This document shows, piece after piece, positions 1-7,707 of a DNA stretch of 25,212 nucleotides. The number at the start of each line of letters is the position of its first letter. Positions within the stretch are counted from its first letter, which is position 1. Source of the DNA: an uncultured Rikenellaceae bacterium (GTDB lineage: Bacteria > Bacteroidota > Bacteroidia > Bacteroidales > Rikenellaceae); the NCBI GenBank assembly GCA_947054185.1, contig CAMRVW010000010.1, positions 1 to 25,212 of the forward strand, read 5' to 3'. The position numbers and the translations under genes were made by a program. The notes below the pieces were generated by a model that was not told the origin of the DNA, made no database searches, and was given only the letters and a program-made list of their open reading frames with translations.

Positions 1-63
1 TGTCGAAACACATTTATGACATATCTGTACTTTATCCTTAGTTTGTCCTCAATATTCTCAAAC

Positions 64-139
64 CGGGGTCCGTGACCCCTCCCCCGGAAGGGCCGCCGGA
101 GGCAGTTTCAGCAATACAAAAACGGCAGTTCCGGCAACC
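64..139. repeat. Intergenic structured element, copy A
   Basis: GC-rich block upstream of nadE. It begins with a perfect hairpin, GGGGTC (65-70) with GACCCC (74-79). A short CCC/GGG stem (81-83/90-92) follows, then the 11-nt word CGGAGGCAGTT (97-107). A related block lies at 10494-10543, sharing GGGGTCCGT and the same 11-nt word. Inside copy A the segment GGCAGTTTCAGCAA (102-114) is repeated imperfectly at 124-137. I see no coding frame in 1-154. The element could be a dispersed repeat, a 3' end signal of the gene left of the window, or a small RNA. I do not recognise it as a named family. Confidence 0.5.
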
Positions 140-154
140 ATAAAGTCAAAATAA

Positions 155-186
155 ATTGCAACCCGACCGAAAAAAACTTATCTTTG
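155..186 (+). promoter_or_regulatory. Bacteroidota-type promoter of the nadE-rnf operon
   Basis: ATTG (155-158), a 20-bp spacer and TATCTTTG (179-186) match the TTTG-N19-21-TAnnTTTG promoter of Bacteroidota. Transcription should start near 190-193, about a dozen bases before the ATG at 204. This decides the nadE start: the in-frame TTG at 156 lies inside the promoter and cannot be on the mRNA. Confidence 0.7.
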
Positions 187-203
187 TAAAAAATGTTACC
201 GTC

Positions 204-1874
204 ATGAAGATTGCAATCTGCCAGATAAACCCCACCGTCGGCGACATCGCCGCCAACCGCGACAAAATCGCCGACAATATAACATCGGCATCGCTCAAAG
301 GAGCCGATCTTGTCCTTTTCGGCGAGCTGTCACTCTCGGGCACACCGCTTTACGACTTAGCAGCGCACCCCGATTTCACCGACCGTTGCCAGTCGGCCAT
401 CTCAGACATATCGGAGTCGGAAAACGACTGCATGTCCATAATAGGCCTGCCCATACGCCAAGACGACGACCTCTTCAACTCTGTGAGCCTGCTCTCCGGC
501 GGTCAAGAGGTGGCGCGATTCTTCAAAGCCATGCCCGTCAGCCGCGACGAACTGCCCTATTTCGCCGGCATCGACTCACCCGAGTTTGGCGACGACGACA
601 ACGATAACGGCGAACAACTGCCTGCCAACATCATTAACTGCAAAGATGTCAGAATATTGATCGCCATAGGTGACGACATCCAATACCTATCGTCGCTCGA
701 CTGCTTCTCCTCCAAGGCAGAGCGCCCCGACCTCATAATACACCTTAACGCCAAACGTTTCGCCCGCAACATAATAGAAGAGGACGCCGAAAGTTACTCG
801 ACATTGGCCCGCGAGCTCTCCACCCCCGTCATATCGTGCGGCATCACCGGAGGGTCGGTCGACACCATATTCCACGGCGGCTCCGCCATTTTCGACAAAA
901 AAGGTGATTTGCTTCTCAGAATAAGCAACTTTACCGAAGGCATGGCCATCGTCGATTTCACCCCCGACAAAGGATTCACCGGCCTCGACGGCAAACCTAT
1001 AGACAAGAAACCATTGCCTGCGGCGAGCAAAAGTGCCTCCACACGCCACACCTATAAAGCGCTGGTTATGGCGCTGAAAGATTATTTCACCAAAAACGGT
1101 TTCAAACGCACCACCATAGGGCTCTCCGGCGGCATTGACTCTGCCGTGGTGGCTGCCATCGCCGCCGATGCCCTCGGCCATCAATGCGTCACAGGCATAA
1201 CAATGCCCTCGCGTTACTCCTCCGACGGTTCGGTGACCGACTCGCTGCAACTGGCTGCCAACCTGGGGCTGACATGCCACGAGCTGCCCATAGAGAGCAT
1301 CTATTCCGCCGCCTTGGAAACGCTCTCCCCCATCTTCGGCGACTCGCCATTCTCGGTGGCCGAAGAGAACCTTCAATCGCGCATACGCGGCACCCTGCTA
1401 ATGGCCGTGGCCAACAAGTTCGACACTCTTGTGCTCAACACCTCAAACAAAAGCGAGGCCGCCATGGGTTACGGCACCCTTTACGGCGACACCAGCGGTG
1501 CACTGTCACTCCTGGGCGACGTCTATAAGACAGAAGTTTACGACCTTGCCGAATATATAAACCGCAACGGAGAGATCATACCTTTGTCTATAATAAACAA
1601 AGCACCGTCTGCCGAGCTGCGTGAAAACCAGAAAGACAGCGACACCCTGCCCGAATACGGTCTGCTCGACTCAATATTATACCGACTGATAGAGGAAAAC
1701 ATGCCGCCGATGGAGTGCGCGATAGAGTGTAACACCTCTATCGACACGGTGGTGTGGGTTGCCCGCATGCTCAAACTCAACGAATACAAACGCTGGCAGA
1801 TGCCGCCCATCGTATCGGTTTCACGCACAACACTTACACGAGACAGGCGCATGCCACTGATTGCCAAATACTGA
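204..1874 (+). CDS. nadE: NAD+ synthase with glutaminase-like N-domain
   Basis: Last step of NAD synthesis: amidation of deamido-NAD with ATP in the cytoplasm. The protein has 556 residues from the ATG at 204. A nitrilase-type glutaminase domain covers about 1-270, and the synthetase domain about 280-556. The synthetase domain has the P-loop SGGIDSA (308-314) and TSNKSE (413-418), then YGTLYGDTSG and GDVYKTEVY, so it looks intact. In the N-domain Glu41 (FGELSLSG) and Lys108 (FKAMP) of the Glu-Lys-Cys triad are present. The usual ICEDIW block reads IAIGDDIQ (153-160), with Gly156 where the catalytic Cys belongs. I infer that glutamine is not hydrolysed and free ammonia is used. It is the first gene of the operon, and its stop lies 22 bp before rseC. 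A longer form from the TTG at 156 is excluded by the promoter. Confidence 0.92.
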   Translation: MKIAICQINPTVGDIAANRDKIADNITSASLKGADLVLFGELSLSGTPLYDLAAHPDFTDRCQSAISDISESENDCMSIIGLPIRQDDDLFNSVSLLSGGQEVARFFKAMPVSRDELPYFAGIDSPEFGDDDNDNGEQLPANIINCKDVRILIAIGDDIQYLSSLDCFSSKAERPDLIIHLNAKRFARNIIEEDAESYSTLARELSTPVISCGITGGSVDTIFHGGSAIFDKKGDLLLRISNFTEGMAIVDFTPDKGFTGLDGKPIDKKPLPAASKSASTRHTYKALVMALKDYFTKNGFKRTTIGLSGGIDSAVVAAIAADALGHQCVTGITMPSRYSSDGSVTDSLQLAANLGLTCHELPIESIYSAALETLSPIFGDSPFSVAEENLQSRIRGTLLMAVANKFDTLVLNTSNKSEAAMGYGTLYGDTSGALSLLGDVYKTEVYDLAEYINRNGEIIPLSIINKAPSAELRENQKDSDTLPEYGLLDSILYRLIEENMPPMECAIECNTSIDTVVWVARMLKLNEYKRWQMPPIVSVSRTTLTRDRRMPLIAKY

Positions 1875-1896
1875 CACAACCAATAACAACATCAAA

Positions 1897-2313
1897 ATGA
1901 CCATCATAGAACATGAAGGCACCGTCGTGGAGGCAGACAATCAACGCGTAAAGGTTGAGGTACTGACCCAATCGGCCTGTGCGGGATGCCATGCCAAAGG
2001 ACAGTGCGTCAGCTCGCTCGACAACGCCGTAAAGATCATAGAGGCCACCCGTCCCAAAGGCATGTCCGTCGCTCCGGGCGACAGGGTCAAACTCTCCATA
2101 TCGAGAAATTCGGCCGTCTTTGCCCTTGTCATGTGTTACGTCGTACCGTTCGTCGTATGCCTCTCAGCATTAGTCACGGCAACCGTTTGCCGACTGCCGG
2201 AAAATGTCGCCGCACTAATTTCTTTGGGGTGCGTGGTGATATATTTGGTTATTTTGTTTATCTTTAGAGGCCGAATTTCACAAAAAATAGATATTAAAAT
2301 CAATTCATTATAG
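1897..2313 (+). CDS. rseC: RseC/MucC-like protein (SoxR-reducing system family)
   Basis: Membrane protein of 138 residues from the ATG at 1897. The N-terminal half has a Cys cluster (C28, C31, C37, pattern CxxCxxxxxC) inside a beta-rich region. Two hydrophobic segments follow (about 74-96 and 100-120), then a short basic tail. This matches the RseC family, whose members sit next to rnf/rsx genes and are linked to reduction of SoxR in enterobacteria. No SoxR is visible here, so a helper role for the Rnf complex is more likely, though that is inference. The gene lies between nadE (22-bp gap) and rnfB (7-bp gap) with no promoter in either gap, which supports co-transcription. Confidence 0.82.
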   Translation: MTIIEHEGTVVEADNQRVKVEVLTQSACAGCHAKGQCVSSLDNAVKIIEATRPKGMSVAPGDRVKLSISRNSAVFALVMCYVVPFVVCLSALVTATVCRLPENVAALISLGCVVIYLVILFIFRGRISQKIDIKINSL

Positions 2314-2320
2314 ATACTAA

Positions 2321-3175
2321 ATGAACGAAACGTTGATTTATACCGTACTGACACTCTGCAGTTTGGGTGTCCTGGCCGCAATAGCGCTCTTCTTTGTGGC
2401 CAAGAAATTTCAGGTGTGGGAAGACCCCCGTATAGACGATGTGGAGAAGATGCTTCCCGGCGCCAATTGCGGCGGATGCGGCTTCCCCGGCTGCCGTGGT
2501 TTGGCAACGGCTCTTGTAAAGGCCGACACCATGGAGGGACTGGCATGCCCTGTGGGAGGTGCCGAGACCATGAAGTCCATTGCCGAATATCTCGGTCGCG
2601 TGGCCGAAGAGAAAGAGCCTGAGGTGGCCGTGGTAAGATGTTCGGGCAGCTGCTCGGTGCGTCCCAAGACCAACCTTTACGACGGTGCACAAAGCTGCGC
2701 TGTCGCCTCATCGCTTTACGCCGGCCAGACAGGATGTTCGTTCGGCTGCATCGGCTTTGGCGACTGCGTGTCGGTATGCGCATTCGGTGCCCTGTCCATG
2801 GACCCCCGGACAGGCCTGCCAGTTGTCGACGACGAAAAATGTACCGCCTGCGGCAAGTGCGTCAAGGCGTGTCCCAAAATGATAATAGAGCTTCGCAAAA
2901 AGGGTCCCAAGTCACGTCGCGTGTTCGTGTCGTGTGTCAATAAAGACAAGGGCGGCATAACACGCAAGGCATGCTCTGTGGGTTGCATCGGCTGCGGCAA
3001 GTGCGTCAAGACATGTCCGTTCGAGGCCATCACCCTTGCCGACAACCTCGCTTACATCGACCCGCAGAAATGCCGTCTGTGCCGTAAGTGCGTGGCCGAG
3101 TGCCCCACCGGCGCCATAAACGAGATAGGCTTCCCGGCGCGTCCGCCCAAAACGGAGGCTCCCGAAACCAAATAA
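2321..3175 (+). CDS. rnfB: Rnf complex subunit B, iron-sulfur ferredoxin-like
   Basis: Electron-entry subunit of the membrane Rnf complex (ferredoxin:NAD oxidoreductase), 284 residues. One N-terminal membrane anchor (about 5-27) is followed by the RnfB-type cluster motif NCGGCGFPGC (C50, C53, C58) with C76. Further cysteine groups are C139/C143/C149/C153, C174/C177/C180/C184, C222/C225/C228/C232 and C251/C254/C257/C261. Additional cysteines occur at 107, 111 and 126. This is the long, cluster-rich form, which could hold five or six [4Fe-4S] centres. The C-terminal tail is short and proline-rich. It starts 7 bp after rseC, and rnfC follows after 48 bp. Confidence 0.95.
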   Translation: MNETLIYTVLTLCSLGVLAAIALFFVAKKFQVWEDPRIDDVEKMLPGANCGGCGFPGCRGLATALVKADTMEGLACPVGGAETMKSIAEYLGRVAEEKEPEVAVVRCSGSCSVRPKTNLYDGAQSCAVASSLYAGQTGCSFGCIGFGDCVSVCAFGALSMDPRTGLPVVDDEKCTACGKCVKACPKMIIELRKKGPKSRRVFVSCVNKDKGGITRKACSVGCIGCGKCVKTCPFEAITLADNLAYIDPQKCRLCRKCVAECPTGAINEIGFPARPPKTEAPETK

Positions 3176-3223
3176 TCAACACTTCCATCCCCTCTAAACC
3201 ATCGGGGAGCAATAATTACAAGT

Positions 3224-4555
3224 ATGTTAAAGACATTCAAAATAGGCGGAATACACCCCCACGACAATAAGATCAGCAAAGGCACACCCATAGAGGTGAT
3301 GCCTCTGCCCGAAAAGGTGGTCATACCTCTGAGCCAGCACATAGGTGCACCGGCACAACCCTGTGTTGCCAAGGGCGACAAGGTCAAGGTTGGCGACCTG
3401 ATAGGCACGGCTAACGGATTCGTGTCGGCCAACATACACTCGTCTGTCAGCGGCACCGTCACGGCCGTGGACGCCCAGCCCGACGCCTCGGGTGTGCGCA
3501 AGCCCTCCGTTACCATAGAGGTTGAGGGTGACCTGTGGAACGAGCACATCATGCGCGAGGCCACTGAGCTGCCCGACCTTGACGCCAAAGGCATAATAGA
3601 CGCCATTGCAGCGGCAGGTGTTGTCGGCATGGGTGGTGCCACATTCCCCACACAGGTCAAGCTGTCGGTACCGCCGGGCAAGAAAGCGGAGTTTCTTATC
3701 ATAAACGGTGTGGAATGCGAGCCTTACCTCACCGCCGACCATCGCGTCATGCTTGAACGCCCCGATGAGCTCATAGCAGGCGTGGAACTGCTTTGCAGAG
3801 CCTTGCAGGTGACACAGGCCTTTATCGGCATCGAAAACAACAAACCCGACGCCATCAAACTGCTGAGCCAAAAGGCAGCAGCCCACAACGGCGCATCCAT
3901 AAAGGTCGTGCCCCTCAAAGTGCAATACCCGCAAGGTGGTGAAAAACAGCTTATAGATGCTGTCACAGGCCGTCAGGTGCCCTCAGGCGCACTCCCCATA
4001 GACACGGGCGCAGTGGTACAGAACGCCGGTACGGCACTGGCCGTCTATGAGGCGGTTGTCAAACGCAAACCCCTCTTCGAGCGTATCATCACCGTAACGG
4101 GCAAGCCTCTGTCAACGCCACGCAACCTGCTGGTGCGCATCGGTACCCCCATACGCTCACTGATAGACTATTGCGGCGGCATGACCGACAACGTCGGCAA
4201 GGTTATCGGCGGCGGCCCCATGATGGGACGTGCGGCATGCAACCTCGACGCCGGAGTGACCAAAGGATCGTCCGGCATACTGCTCATGGACGACAAAGAG
4301 GCCTCACGCGGCACTCAAGGGCCATGCATCCGTTGCGCCAAATGTGTGTCGGCATGCCCCATGGGTCTGGAGCCATACCTTATAAACGTCATGGCCAAGA
4401 AAGGCATGATGGCAGAGACAGAGAAATTGCACCCCTATGACTGTATCGAGTGCGGCTCTTGCTCATACACCTGCCCCGCCCACATACCCCTGCTCGATTA
4501 CATCAGACTGGCCAAAGGTGAGGTGATGAAGATAATGCGGGCACGAAAAAGCTGA
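3224..4555 (+). CDS. rnfC: Rnf complex subunit C, NADH/FMN and iron-sulfur subunit
   Basis: Peripheral subunit thought to exchange electrons with NAD(H), 443 residues. The start MLKTFKIGGIHP is typical. A glycine-rich nucleotide-binding stretch GVVGMGGATFP lies at 132-142, with GVECEPYLTADHR near 162-174. Two ferredoxin motifs close the protein: C368/C371/C374/C378 and C407/C410/C413/C417. The length fits the short RnfC form without the long alanine-rich C-terminal extension found in some proteobacteria. The gene is followed by the only large gap in the operon (194 bp before rnfD). Confidence 0.95.
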   Translation: MLKTFKIGGIHPHDNKISKGTPIEVMPLPEKVVIPLSQHIGAPAQPCVAKGDKVKVGDLIGTANGFVSANIHSSVSGTVTAVDAQPDASGVRKPSVTIEVEGDLWNEHIMREATELPDLDAKGIIDAIAAAGVVGMGGATFPTQVKLSVPPGKKAEFLIINGVECEPYLTADHRVMLERPDELIAGVELLCRALQVTQAFIGIENNKPDAIKLLSQKAAAHNGASIKVVPLKVQYPQGGEKQLIDAVTGRQVPSGALPIDTGAVVQNAGTALAVYEAVVKRKPLFERIITVTGKPLSTPRNLLVRIGTPIRSLIDYCGGMTDNVGKVIGGGPMMGRAACNLDAGVTKGSSGILLMDDKEASRGTQGPCIRCAKCVSACPMGLEPYLINVMAKKGMMAETEKLHPYDCIECGSCSYTCPAHIPLLDYIRLAKGEVMKIMRARKS

Positions 4556-4598
4556 CACTGAAGCCTCACGTGCTGCTGCCATACCGCACATCTGTAAA

Positions 4599-4614
4599 CC
4601 GGCAAAAAAGCCGG
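4599..4614 (+). other. Small hairpin in the rnfC-rnfD gap
   Basis: CCGGC (4599-4603) and GCCGG (4610-4614) enclose six adenines. No T-run follows, so it is not a normal intrinsic terminator. Two longer-range complementary pairs lie downstream: TCACGG 4622-4627 with CCGTGA 4664-4669, and CTTGCC 4634-4639 with GGCAAG 4686-4691. The 194-bp gap has no open frame worth calling and no TAnnTTTG box. It may carry an RNA structure tuning rnfD expression, or none. Confidence 0.3.
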
Positions 4615-4749
4615 CCCGGCATCACGGTTCAGCCTTGCCATCGGGTTAAAACAGAGCACACCTCCGTGACATTCAGGCAGCTTTAGGCAAGCGACGGCCT
4701 TGACAAAGCTTCGACACGGTTATTTGTGAAAAAATAAAGAGTAAATATA

Positions 4750-5736
4750 ATGGAGAAAAAATTGATTGTATCACCCTCGCCCCACATCCATTCGGGCAAC
4801 TCGACACAGAGGCTTATGTGGGATGTGATAATCGCGCTGATACCCGCGTTTATCGTGTCGGTGGTATTTTACGGTCTTAATGCCGTGACTGTCACCGCCA
4901 TATCCATCGTGACATGTCTGTTGACGGAATATGTCATAACCCGCTTTTTGCTGGGTCGTAAGAGCACCCTGAGCGATTATTCGGCGGCACTCACCGGCTT
5001 TTTGCTGGCCTTCAACCTCCCCCCGACTATTCCCTGGTGGATCGTTGTCATAGGTGCGGTGGTATCTATCGGCGTCGGTAAGATGTCATTCGGAGGCCTC
5101 GGTCGCAACCCTTTCAACCCCGCATTGGTGGGCCGCGTATTCCTGCTCATATCGTTCCCCATGCAGATGGCCACGTTCGTGTCGCCTTCGTCGCTTGACG
5201 CCACCTCAGGCGCCACTCCTTTGGCCATTGTCAAGGCAGCGGCCAAGAATCACGAAAACATCTCCGACCTTATGACCCACTTCTCATACTCCGACATGCT
5301 TGTGGGTAACATGCCGGGCTCATTAGGTGAGGTGGCGGCACTTGCGCTCATATTCGGATTCATATACCTGCTCATACGACGTGTAATCACCTGGCACATA
5401 CCTGTATATGTTATAGGCACCATGGTTGTCTTCAGCGGCATACTATGGCTTGTCGACCCCTCTCACTTTGCCGACCCTCTGTTTCACGTGCTGACAGGCG
5501 GAGCGTTGCTCGGCGCCATATTCATGGCCACCGACTATGTGACATCACCCATGACCAAGGGAGGCATGCTCTTTTACGGTATAGGCATAGGTGTGATAAC
5601 CATACTGATACGCACATGGGGCGCATATCCTGAAGGTGTCTCGTTCGCCATACTGATAATGAACGCCACAGTGCCCCTCATCAACAAATACTCGCATCCC
5701 AAACGCTTCGGCAAGGTTGTAACTAAAAAAGCATAA
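4750..5736 (+). CDS. rnfD: Rnf complex subunit D, membrane flavoprotein
   Basis: Integral membrane subunit of 328 residues with about eight to ten hydrophobic segments. It belongs to the NqrB/RnfD family. The motif SGAT (153-156, context DATSGATPLAI) is the site where ApbE-type transferases attach FMN through a phosphoester to the threonine, here Thr156. The conserved GGLGRNPFNPALVGR block (115-129) and TDYVTSPMT near the C-terminus are also present. The next gene begins 5 bp after its stop. ApbE itself is not encoded in the window. Confidence 0.95.
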   Translation: MEKKLIVSPSPHIHSGNSTQRLMWDVIIALIPAFIVSVVFYGLNAVTVTAISIVTCLLTEYVITRFLLGRKSTLSDYSAALTGFLLAFNLPPTIPWWIVVIGAVVSIGVGKMSFGGLGRNPFNPALVGRVFLLISFPMQMATFVSPSSLDATSGATPLAIVKAAAKNHENISDLMTHFSYSDMLVGNMPGSLGEVAALALIFGFIYLLIRRVITWHIPVYVIGTMVVFSGILWLVDPSHFADPLFHVLTGGALLGAIFMATDYVTSPMTKGGMLFYGIGIGVITILIRTWGAYPEGVSFAILIMNATVPLINKYSHPKRFGKVVTKKA

Positions 5737-5741
5737 GATTT

Positions 5742-6308
5742 ATGAAATCGTCATTGAGAAATATGGTGTCGGTCTTGTTACTGATAGCATTGGTGTGCGC
5801 TGCCGCCATAGGCTGGGTGTACGAGCTGACCAAAGACCCTATAGAAGAGGCCAAAGCGGCCAAAACCAAGGCAGCCCTGTCGGAGGTGTTGCCTGCCTTT
5901 GAGTCGGTGAGCACACCGGAAGAGAGAGCGGTTGACGGCGACAAGATAAAGATATACAAGGCAACCTCTAAAAACGCCACTGTGGGATATGCCATAGAGA
6001 CCTTCTCAAACAAGGGCTTCGGCGGCAAGATGAAGATCATGGTTGGCTTCAAACCCGACGGTACCATCTGTGGCACATCGGTCATATCGCACTCGGAGAC
6101 CCCGGGTCTGGGCGACAAGATAGACAAAAGCAAGTCTGACTTCTCAAAGCAGTTCGACGGCAAACACCCGCACACCTTCCGCCTTGGTATCAAGAAGAAC
6201 GGGGAGGGTGATGTCGACGCCATAACGGCATCGACCATATCGTCGACAGCCTTTACTGATGCGGTAAAGAGAGCCTATGAACAGTTGCAAGCATACATGG
6301 AGGACTAA
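5742..6308 (+). CDS. rnfG: Rnf complex subunit G, FMN-binding
   Basis: Subunit of 188 residues anchored by one N-terminal helix (about 8-28), with the FMN-binding domain outside the cytoplasmic membrane. SETPGLGDKI (118-127) is the family signature. The covalent-FMN site reads DAITASTISS (159-168) rather than the usual D-x-x-S/T-G-A-T. Asp159 and Thr165 are kept, but the Gly-Ala pair is replaced by Ala-Ser. I expect Thr165 to carry FMN, but flavinylation is less certain than in RnfD. The gene is tightly packed, 5 bp after rnfD and 3 bp before rnfE. Confidence 0.94.
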   Translation: MKSSLRNMVSVLLLIALVCAAAIGWVYELTKDPIEEAKAAKTKAALSEVLPAFESVSTPEERAVDGDKIKIYKATSKNATVGYAIETFSNKGFGGKMKIMVGFKPDGTICGTSVISHSETPGLGDKIDKSKSDFSKQFDGKHPHTFRLGIKKNGEGDVDAITASTISSTAFTDAVKRAYEQLQAYMED

Positions 6309-6311
6309 CAA

Positions 6312-6905
6312 ATGACCAACTTTCAAATATTTACCAAAGGTTTCGTCAAAGAAAACCCCACCTTTGCCCTGCTGCTGGGCATGTGTCCGACCTTAGGCAC
6401 CACCACCTCGTCTATAAACGGCATGAGCATGGGTCTGGCCACCATGTTCGTATTGGTGTTGTCAAACATAGCCATATCGCTGGTCAAGAACGTGATACCC
6501 GACAAAGTGCGCATACCCGCCTTTATCGTCATCATAGCCACATTGGTCACGCTGTTGCAACTGTTCATGGAGGCCTATGTGCCGGCCATTTACGCCACCC
6601 TGGGCGTGTTCATACCCCTTATTGTGGTCAACTGCATAATATTGGGACGCGCCGAGGCTTTCGCATCTAAGAACAGCGTATTCAAATCGGCACTCGACGG
6701 TGCCGGCATCGGCCTCGGCTTCACCCTGTCACTGACACTTTTGGGCACGGTGCGCGAGTTTTTGGGCAGTGCATCGGTGTTCGGCCACAAGATAGAGGCG
6801 TTGCAACCATACGGCATGATCATATTCGTGCTGGCTCCCGGCGCATTCATCGCGTTGTGTTATATCATGGTATTGTTCAATAAAGCGACCGCTAAAATCA
6901 GATAG
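6312..6905 (+). CDS. rnfE: Rnf complex subunit E, membrane
   Basis: Integral membrane subunit of 197 residues in the RnfE/NqrD family, with about six hydrophobic helices. The N-terminal FVKENPTFALLLGMCPTLG block is the family signature, and its Cys lies in the first membrane helix. LGRAEAFA and TLLGTVREFLGS are further conserved blocks. RnfE and RnfA are homologous and form the pseudo-symmetric membrane core, in which an intramembrane iron-sulfur centre is held by cysteines from both. The gene lies 3 bp after rnfG and 6 bp before rnfA. Confidence 0.95.
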   Translation: MTNFQIFTKGFVKENPTFALLLGMCPTLGTTTSSINGMSMGLATMFVLVLSNIAISLVKNVIPDKVRIPAFIVIIATLVTLLQLFMEAYVPAIYATLGVFIPLIVVNCIILGRAEAFASKNSVFKSALDGAGIGLGFTLSLTLLGTVREFLGSASVFGHKIEALQPYGMIIFVLAPGAFIALCYIMVLFNKATAKIR

Positions 6906-6911
6906 TTCGAT

Positions 6912-7490
6912 ATGGAATACTTCTCAATAATAATAGTCTCGATATTTGTAAACAATATCGTTCTGGCGCAGTTCCTCGGAATATGCCCCTTTCTCGGAGT
7001 GTCGACAAAGGTTGGCACCTCGTTAGGCATGGGTGCTGCCGTTACATTTGTCATGGCAATATCGTCGGTGGTGGTTTACCTGCTGCAATATTATGTACTC
7101 AACCCCCTGAATATAGGGTTCTTGCAGACCATAGCATTCATACTTGTGATTGCAGCCCTTGTGCAGATGGTCGAGATCATACTCAAGAAAATGAGCCCCT
7201 CGCTCTATCAGGCATTAGGCATATTCCTGCCCCTTATCACAACCAACTGCGCCGTGCTCGGTGTGGCTATCTTACTGGTACAGAAAGAGTATAACCTCTT
7301 GCAGTCGTTCACTTTCGCCGTATCGACAGCCGTTGGTTTCACCCTTGCATTGGTGCTCTTCGCAGGTCTGCGCGAACGTCTCGAGCTGGCCGATGTGCCC
7401 AAGGCGATGAAAGGCATACCCGTGGCATTGCTCACCGCAGGCATACTGGCCATGGCTTTTATGGGATTTTCAGGGCTTGTGAAGGCTTAA
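6912..7490 (+). CDS. rnfA: Rnf complex subunit A, membrane
   Basis: Integral membrane subunit of 192 residues in the RnfA/NqrE family, and the last gene of the operon. The N-terminal motif FVNNIVLAQFLGICPFLGVS with its membrane Cys is diagnostic. LITTNCAVLGVA in the middle supplies the second conserved Cys. About six hydrophobic helices are present. It pairs with RnfE to form the membrane core for electron and ion transfer. A strong terminator follows 17 bp after the stop. Confidence 0.95.
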   Translation: MEYFSIIIVSIFVNNIVLAQFLGICPFLGVSTKVGTSLGMGAAVTFVMAISSVVVYLLQYYVLNPLNIGFLQTIAFILVIAALVQMVEIILKKMSPSLYQALGIFLPLITTNCAVLGVAILLVQKEYNLLQSFTFAVSTAVGFTLALVLFAGLRERLELADVPKAMKGIPVALLTAGILAMAFMGFSGLVKA

Positions 7491-7507
7491 ATTTTCATCA
7501 TACAACT

Positions 7508-7544
7508 AAAAAAGCGTCTGCTAAGTTAAGCAGACGCTTTTTTT
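7508..7544 (+). terminator. Intrinsic terminator of the rnf operon
   Basis: GCGTCTGC (7514-7521) pairs perfectly with GCAGACGC (7530-7537) around an 8-nt loop. A T7 tract (7538-7544) follows, and six adenines precede the stem, so it could also end transcripts arriving from def on the minus strand. The rest of the gap to def (7545-7707) shows nothing I can call. Confidence 0.9.
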
Positions 7545-7707
7545 ATGAAGTACTAAAATCCCCCCTGTTAGAAACAATACAACCAACACCATGTCATGCG
7601 GCACAAAAACGCGATGCGCAAAACCATCGCCCCGACGTTTGAAAACCAAGCGGCCAGGGCCATAAAAACATCTCACGGAACCCTTGCTCCAAAAATATCG
7701 CCCCCGC

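Noticed and set aside
156..203. Possible 16-residue N-terminal extension of NadE from a TTG codon
   Set aside because: The promoter boxes at 155-186 occupy this stretch, and the family N-terminus MKIAICQINP begins at the ATG at 204.
687..1376. 229-codon open frame on the minus strand inside nadE
   Set aside because: It is antisense to a well-supported gene and its translation shows no family motif; it is a by-product of codon bias.
3227..3934. 235-codon minus-strand frame inside rnfC
   Set aside because: Antisense shadow with no recognisable domain; rnfC motifs are intact on the plus strand.
4664..4690. Third copy of the element found at 64-139 and 10490-10545
   Set aside because: Only TCCGTGAC and a loose GGCAG...GGCAA remain, and the central stems are absent; this is too weak to call.
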